Below are positions 58,601 to 64,000 of a DNA stretch of 64,000 nt, in pieces. The notes under the pieces are model-generated. The model did not search any database, was not told the origin of the DNA, and saw only the letters and a list, made by a program, of their open reading frames with translations. Origin of the DNA: Haliotis asinina (Eukaryota > Mollusca > Gastropoda > Lepetellida > Haliotidae); assembly GCF_037392515.1 (NCBI RefSeq), contig NC_090281.1, forward strand, positions 54,352,753 through 54,416,752. The letters run 5' to 3'. Numbering within the stretch: the stretch's first letter is position 1; each line of letters opens with the position of its first letter. The position numbers were made by a program, and so were the translations under genes.

Positions 58601-61600
58601 GATAAAATGAAAAATGTGATATAGCCCTTCCCCTACTCAAGTAAACTATGAACATATTTCAAGCAAAGGCTATTTTAAAATGAATATTAATGGTGATAGA
58701 GTTTTTAGCCAAGACAAGTTGACTTCTCCTTTCGCCAAACAAATTTCATTCCTTGAATTTAGATAGTGATATTTTTCAAGAATAATAAAATTTAAAGATG
58801 TTGTTTGATAATGGCATCATATGTCATCTGGATCTTGAGTTGGATCCATGAACCAACAGGACTAGAAAACCTGTGGTTAGTAGTATGATAGGTTGTTTCA
58901 TAAATAGTCTCCACTGTCCAACTCAGTGACCACAATAGCTGTCTACCTGCCTAGTAGCCAGTGACTTTTGAAAAGAGCTAGTAAAATTTCTGTAAAGCTG
59001 GCTAGATGGTCAAGCTGAAATTTCAAGTTTGTACGTATTTGTTTTTGTGAGTCATGAAGTCAGTTCAGTTGTTTCACCAATGAATATTCTCCAGTATTTG
59101 TCAATACTGCTAACTGAAGATGCTGATTTTTATTACCTTCATATATACTGTATACCTGTAGATTAGGATATACCTATAAGGATGTACATGTCATACCTCT
59201 GAAGCAATTGACAGTCACCTGAGAGTAAACTGAGTTCAGTTGAGTTCAGCCAGCAATAATACAATATAATACAAATGCCACAAATGGGATGTTGCTGTGA
59301 AGAGTTAATTAAAGGGAGATAACTCTGTGAGTCATGGCTGACAACCCATCCCAACAGCTTTCTGGCAAGGCAAGGATACGATCAACAATCAGAAGTCCAA
59401 AGTTGGCCAGCAGCAGAACACATGTGATGAGTTTGGGACTCTCAAACAAGTCCTGTGTCTCATCTTTTCGACTAGGCTTTAAACATTTCCTACAAAACCT
59501 GGAAAATAGATCATTTGCTTCTGTAATACCCATTTTCACCTAAAATGAATAAATAATATACCTGTGCATTTTTATTGAGCTGCACAAAAACTCTCCGATG
59601 GATAAAGGTCTTTCTCTACTCACGATTCACATGAGACAGTACATTTATGAACTTGAAACACCTGAGACACTCTCAAACAAAGTGTTCCTTATATGTTATT
59701 ACTCTTATATTACCACTTCTTTATAGCTTGTTGAAAGAACATGCTGTGCATGTTTTTCTAAAAACAAAACAAAAAAACATGATATTGTCAAAACACATAA
59801 TGTTCAGTCTAAGCATACTACATCCTCGATATCTCCAGGGTATACGTTCCGATAAGTCTCCACTATACCCTGGACGCATCTACGGCTCTGCCAAATAAAT
59901 TTATTATCTCCCTTGACTGTCTTTTCATCCAGTCAGGTGTCTACGCTGGGAAGTTGAGCGAACCAATCAGAACTCACTTTCGTTTTTTGAATTATCTAAC
60001 CGATTATACTTGGCAACACAAACCATGCAGAGGTTCTCTGGAAGAGTTAGACGACGTTCTTCCATATGTTGTTTTAAAGTTTCGAACCTGTCAATTTGTT
60101 TGTATGATTTCCCTAAAATCTGGGACGCACTGTGGGCAAACCTTCGCAGTTGCGACCGCTACCTTTGTTGACACTGGCAAGCTCTGTTATAACGGCGGCC
60201 TAGCTGATTGGCTACTGTGAGAAGGCGGAGCCAGCAAAGGGAGGTAATAAATTTATCTGGCAGAGCCGTAGATGCGTCCAGGGTATAGTGGAGACTTATC
60301 GGAGTGTATACCCTGGAGATATCGAGGATGAGCATACTATGGCTCAGTATTATTTGTTACACTTCTTATTACTGAGTCTTACAAACCCTAGTAGAAGGTC
60401 CCGCCAGCTAACCTTCCCAACTGACCAATCAGAACACAGCTAACCAAATCACAAAAGTTTACATGTGCACATATCTTAGGACTTTTACCTTGAAAAAGTA
60501 TGTACCTAAATGATTCCAAATGCTATTTTCCGCACAATCGTTTTCATGTGATGCACATGGAACATGCAACAACACTGAGTAAACAGTTGCTGAAAATAGC
60601 GTTTTTGTCAATATTCAAGGATGTCAGCTTGCGGAAATATTACCTAATGGGAACATCACATGAGAAAGCCTATACACTGCAGATCAAACATCTGTGTTTT
60701 TTGTGGATTTTCATGTGTTGGGAGATCAGTGTCAGTAACAGTTAAAAACAGTTAAACATTGCCGTCAAAACCTAAACAGTAGCCATTGTGTGATTGACTA
60801 AATCTGATTGTCCTTCTTGCATTTGATTGGACAGTCACATGTCACTCAAAGATTACCTGACATGACATCCTACTTGGGTTTGTTTGACTCAATGAAGGAG
60901 TGTAACGAATAATGATTCTTAGATTGACATAATGTATTACTACGTTCATGAACTACTGATAATTTTATAGGATGGTACATGTAGTTCTTCTGACATGGCC
61001 ACACAAAATTCTGCCTGTCCAAAATAACATGTCTGGTGCACATGTTACCGACTGAACAGTGACCAAACAGTTCTTGACATAAAAATACCACCTCAAAACA
61101 TAGGTACTCACTGATTCACTGCATAGACAAAGACGAAATCAGTTCCAATGACAGAAAGCTTTTGAAACAGCACTGTGGCTTCACTAGCATAGTTCAGGTT
61201 GGACACAACCAGCATGTTTTTGTCAAAATATTGGGCCACTTGGGACAGCGCCATCTCCAGCCAGGCAAACAAGGGGGGATAATCCAACGTCCATTCAGAT
61301 GTCTTCTGCAAAAATATTTCTTTCATGCATACTAAATCACTTGGGTAAATAAAACCACAAACATATTTAAATCATCTTTAAATGTCACAAATGATATGGA
61401 CTGCTGATAGTTTCAATGGTGTTATGTCTATTATTTTGGAAACGGACAAAAATGGGTTGGGGGATAGTTGATTTTAATAAGGGTCAGCATTATTCTAATT
61501 TTTAACTATATCATGGCAGTCTGTAAATAATTAAGGATGGTCCAGCTTAACGAGTGACTGACATGATATGCAACAACCAACACAAATGGAATACAATGTA

Positions 61601-63151
61601 TTTAATACTTTTTCTGACACTTATGACAAAGAAAGTTTACTGGTGACTAGTCTTATCTTTGACTCCCCACTGGCCCTCTTTCAATAAAAATAACATTTCA
61701 CATATATTTCAGCAATAAAGCCTTGACTGAGATCCAGTTACCACTTTTACTGCATGTACTACACCTTGAAGATCATTCTAAATATAATTTTTAAACAAAA
61801 AGATGATTTTGACAAATATCATAATTTACTGAGTTGTCATATGCAGTGGCATCCTTGATATCTCCAGTGTACATGTTCTGATAGCTTTCCACTTTACCCT
61901 GGATGCATCTAAGGCTCGGCCAGATAATTTGTTACATCCCTTTCTCGCTCTGCATTCTCACAGCAACCAATCAGCTAAGCTGTCGTTACAACTGGGCTTG
62001 TCAGTGTCAACAAAGATAGCCATTGCAACTGTGAAGGTTTATTCGCAGTGACTCAGATTTTGAGGAAATCATGCAGACAAATTGACAGGTCTCAAACTTC
62101 AAAAATTACATGGACAAACTCTTTCTACCTCTTTCAGAGTACCTCTGCATCATTTGCGCTGCCAAATTCAATCAGTTAGGTAATTTAAAAAGGGAAAGTG
62201 AGTTGTGATTGGTTCCCTCAACTTCCCAGTGTAGGCACCTGATTGGGGAAAAAGCCATCCAAGGGAGGTAATAAATTCATCAGGCAGGGCCGTAGATGCA
62301 TCTATGGTATAGTGGAGACATATCAGAACGTATGATACAGTGAAAGCTCTCTAAATTGGCAGCCCTCCAATCAGGCATGCTCACAATATCGGCTATTAAA
62401 TATGGTCCCAACAGCAGCTAATTAATTTATTATCATTTACATATTTCTAAAAGCAAATACAAAGTCCTACCTCATTATACCAGTCTTTGACAGGTAGACT
62501 ATGGGTTATCGCCAACCAGTTTCGATGAACTTCAAAATCTGTTGATCGGCTGCAAAACCATGTAAACACGTTATTTGCAGAGACCATATATATGTATATA
62601 TGTGTGTGTGTGTGTGTGTCTGTTCGGCATATGGTCTCTGTTATTAGTAATCCCAAAATATCTCAATATTTCCATTCTCTTATATACTTTTCTAAAATCT
62701 GTCACGGGATGAACTCTTACGGAACATACAATAACATGAAGTTGAATTTATTCAACCATGGTACACAATAACTTCTTGAGTCTTTAAATTATCAGTTCAC
62801 TACAGCTCAAAGTAGCCCATGTGAAAAGGAACAAAGTGGACTGGCGAGCAAACGGTAGATCCAAGGCAAATGGTAGATCCAAGGATCCCATATTTTTGGT
62901 GCGTTTAACATTCAACAACTTGGTATTGAGACTACAAAGTTGTTTCCCTTTCACATGTGCCGGTATGTGACACGTGTACATGTTGACACACAACAACTAA
63001 TCGTGCCATGTCTCCCAAACAATGCATACGTGATGAAGAAATATAACAAAAACGTTCTCAACCATTTAAATATTACAGACACGTACTATGTTGGCATTAA
63101 CAGGAGTTTGAAACTAGTGATCACGGAAGCGACGAGCCAAAACGTCGCCAT
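52685..63151 (-). CDS. ALG8: ALG8 alpha-1,3-glucosyltransferase, 13 exons
   Basis: Exons in coding order are 63087-63151, 62471-62549, 61112-61305, 59380-59498, 58292-58359, 57765-57888, 57340-57443, 56462-56582, 55376-55515, 54412-54551, 54107-54204, 53648-53720 and 52685-52928. All have GT-AG borders and the phases close exactly: 1,569 nt, 522 residues, against 526 in human. ALG8 (GT57, GT-C fold) is a multi-pass ER membrane enzyme that adds the second glucose to the dolichol-linked N-glycan precursor. Conserved stretches include [20 protein letters not shown] (residues 22-41, with the acidic residue D26 in the first luminal loop), [66 protein letters not shown] and [12 protein letters not shown]. 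These separate it from ALG6. Human ALG8 also has 13 exons, as I recall. The frame is complete. Introns are short and full of repeats. Confidence 0.96.
53262..53475 (-). repeat. SINE in ALG8 intron 12
   Basis: Minus orientation: TTTGCGCCACACTCAGGAAT, ATTCCAGCTATATGGTGGCT, ACCAGACTATCAAGTGATCA, ending near TTAGTCACCTCTTACAAG. Confidence 0.75.
53826..53972 (-). repeat. SINE in ALG8 intron 11
   Basis: Minus orientation: GTGAGTGAGTGAGG tail, TTTTACACCACACTCGGTAA, then GGACAATCCAGGGATCAACA. It is 5' truncated. Confidence 0.75.
54308..54345 (+). repeat. (TGTC/TGTG) microsatellite in ALG8 intron 10
   Basis: Repeated GTCTGTGTGTCTGTCTGTGT is read directly. Confidence 0.9.
54579..54730 (-). repeat. 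tRNA-derived SINE in ALG8 intron 9
   Basis: Minus orientation of the family at 51565: tail GTGAGTGAGTGAG, body TTGTACCCATATGGGGAATC, B box complement GGAATCAAACCCGGG and A box complement CACTAGGCTACCCCA. Confidence 0.8.
54911..55040 (-). repeat. Partial duplicate of ALG8 exon 9 donor region
   Basis: This 130-bp stretch matches 55290-55421, which contains the last 45 or so bases of exon 9, its GTAAGG donor and the start of intron 9. The copy keeps the donor sequence but has no acceptor or rest of the exon, so it cannot form an exon as it stands. It is separated from the original by a 250-bp dispersed repeat. Confidence 0.85.
55039..55288. repeat. 250-bp dispersed repeat, copy 1 (intron 9)
   Basis: It matches 58402-58661 closely: AAAGATTATAATTTTTATAA, then GGTGAAAGAAATATTTGTTT and GAGGATGACAGAGGGTGCTG. 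No coding content or clear terminal repeats are seen. The family is unknown to me. Confidence 0.85.
55640..56461. repeat. 48-bp minisatellite in ALG8 intron 8
   Basis: Fifteen well-matched 48-bp units lie at about 55685-56405: CTACTGTATGTACGCCAGAG, then GATGTGCCCCTCCCACCTCT and GCTCCTGT. Degenerate units lie at both ends. The unit is a multiple of three and lacks stops, so all three plus-strand frames are open (for example [16 protein letters not shown] repeated); these are not genes. On the gene strand the array is G-rich. Confidence 0.95.
57560..57670 (+). repeat. Degraded SINE in ALG8 intron 6
   Basis: ATCAATGCTCAGGGTGTCAA, TCACTGGATCATCC and ACTGAATACTGCAGAACACA match the family loosely. 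Confidence 0.4.
58402..58661. repeat. 250-bp dispersed repeat, copy 2 (intron 4)
   Basis: Same orientation and nearly the same sequence as 55039-55288. A short insert (GAGCCTGTTGTAATG) distinguishes it. Confidence 0.85.
59821..60330. mobile_element. 510-bp long-TIR MITE, Mutator-like
   Basis: Terminal inverted repeats of about 90-100 bp start CATCCTCGATATCTCCAGGG at the left and read the same from the right. The element is flanked by the exact 9-bp direct repeat AGCATACTA (59812-59820 and 60331-60339). Long terminal repeats with a 9-bp target duplication are the mark of Mutator-like elements. The inner 300 bp encodes no transposase; the 88-codon frame at 59954-60220 shows no match I know. 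It lies in ALG8 intron 3. Confidence 0.85.
61508..61590 (-). repeat. Degraded SINE in ALG8 intron 2
   Basis: TATCATGGCAGTCTGTAAAT, then GGTCCAGCTTAACGAGTGAC resembles a decayed minus-strand copy. Confidence 0.35.
61850..62335. mobile_element. Older inverted copy of the 510-bp MITE
   Basis: The left end reads CATCCTTGATATCTCCAGTG. The right part is AAGGGAGGTAATAAATTCAT, then GGCCGTAGATGCATC and TATAGTGGAGACATATCAGA. The interior matches that of 59821-60330 in reverse orientation (AAAGTGAGTTGTGATTGGTT against AACCAATCAGAACTCACTTT). The outermost right end is lost, so no target duplication can be read. It lies in ALG8 intron 2. Confidence 0.8.
62585..62622 (+). repeat. TA/TG microsatellite in ALG8 intron 1
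   Basis: TATATATGTATATATG followed by about nine GT units is read directly. Confidence 0.9.
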
Positions 63152-64000
63152 CTTGGAGATTTTTTACCTCCTCCACTGAAGATTGCTGGGGGAATTCATT
63201 TCGACATTGTCACGTATTGAACGTGTTTTAGTATCAGGTATCCTTGCAGATACATTAAAACAAAATATTTCCATATGAATTTATTTGATTTAATAGTTAC
63301 GTAATTTTGTGCATTTCTTTACACAAAGGCAAAGATATATATTCTATATGCTCATGTACTATCCAATGAGTATTCCCAATTGGAATATTGTTTCGTATTC
63401 GGAAATTTCTTGGCGAGATAAGCGAGACCATTGTACAACTCGTATTATTATATTTTTAAAGAGTGTTTTTTGTGACTACAGCAGTAAATACGTACCATAT
63501 ATAGTTTTTAAATACGAGAGTAATATTATCCAAGAAATCAAGATGGCGTCTCTCTTGCAGGTACATGTGATAAAAAACTGCATGATTTCACGATTTACCT
63601 GCCTATTTGATACTGTAAATCTATTTAGAGGCGGGGGTGATTCACATCAATGACAGACATGTTTCTGCATTGGTATTTTACCTTGTATTCCCGGCAATGT
63701 TAATTTGGGGAACAGTTGTACGTGATTTTCTTTGACTTTGAAACTTTGGTTGCCCCTTTAGAGGCAATTCTTACAGAATGCTTTGGCAACTTAAGACCTG
63801 GTTTAATGAACTATAAGAGACAGGGTTTTGTACTGTTTTGAATTTATTTATTTGATTTAAATAGTTACTTAGTTTTGTGCATTTCTTTACACAAAGACAA
63901 AAAAATATATATCATATTATATGCTCATGTAAGTGAGTATTCGAAATTGAAATATTGTGTCGTATTCGGAAATGTCTTGGCGCGATAAGCGAGACCATTC
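63152..64000. other. ALG8 5' flank with diverged tandem repeat
   Basis: Sequence at about 63275-63435 recurs at about 63838-64000: TTTTGTGCATTTCTTTACAC, TATATGCTCATGTA, then TCGTATTCGGAAAT and GATAAGCGAGACCATT. The offset is about 565 bp. The second copy runs off the window. Confidence 0.75.
63543..63560 (+). CDS. Possible first exon of a divergent gene
   Basis: ATGGCGTCTCTCTTGCAG is followed directly by the donor GTACATG, and would encode MASLLQ. It lies 392 bp from the oppositely oriented ALG8 start, where a shared promoter is plausible. The next exon would be outside the window, so there is no confirmation. Confidence 0.2.

Noticed and set aside
59954-60220. 88-codon frame inside the long-TIR MITE
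   Set aside because: Shows no transposase motif, and the related copy at 61850-62335 does not keep it as a clear open frame.
1-64000. LTR retroelements, LINEs or capsid-bearing elements
   Set aside because: I found no reverse transcriptase, integrase, capsid or long terminal direct repeats in any frame that I read.

Overview
The window is nuclear DNA from an invertebrate. Genes are split by GT-AG introns, coding density is low, and short interspersed repeats are abundant. The best guess is a gastropod mollusc, probably an abalone (Haliotis) or close relative. This rests on a repeat seen more than a dozen times that contains GCTGGAATATTGCTGAGTG, then GCGGCGTAAAAC, and ends in (ACTC)n; I associate that repeat with abalone genomes from memory, so the organism call is an inference. 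There are no operons, ribosome binding sites or CRISPR arrays, and I found no LTR element, virus-like element or reverse transcriptase.

Layout. 1-8 kb: no certain gene; a possible C2HC zinc-finger fragment, SINE copies, a perfect 25-bp-stem hairpin, and a 3.4-kb interval bounded by inverted TTAA-CTCATTAAG ends. 8.1-11.5 kb (+): a complete five-exon gene for a 260-residue ankyrin-repeat protein. 14.1-24.0 kb: about 10 kb of A/C-rich satellite, diverged on the left, then a higher-order array with a period near 1,025 bp and two shortened 576-bp periods. 24.0-26.4 kb: an abrupt switch to a polypurine (G/A) minisatellite. 26.6-36.8 kb: a tandem segmental duplication carrying two intact copies (403 and 396 aa) of a three-exon gene I do not recognise. 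Each copy has a G-rich VNTR upstream, and the two blocks differ by clean insertions (a SINE, a 181-bp MITE, a 127-bp element with a telomere-like core, a 182-bp triplication). 38.2-39.5 kb: a full-length Tc1-type transposon with an open transposase frame. 44.5-46.6 kb (+): nocturnin (326 aa, two coding exons seen). 52.7-63.2 kb (-): the complete 13-exon ALG8 glucosyltransferase gene (522 aa), whose introns hold SINEs, a 48-bp minisatellite, a partial duplication of an exon-9 splice donor, and two related long-TIR MITEs, one with a 9-bp target duplication. The window ends with a diverged tandem repeat next to the ALG8 promoter.

The recognisable genes are unrelated housekeeping or regulatory genes: ALG8 in N-glycan assembly in the ER, nocturnin in NADP(H) dephosphorylation and clock output, and the ankyrin protein probably in protein-protein contacts. 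No shared pathway is implied. Exon joins were made by eye from splice sites, codon phase and recalled human protein sequences; phases closed exactly for all five gene models.
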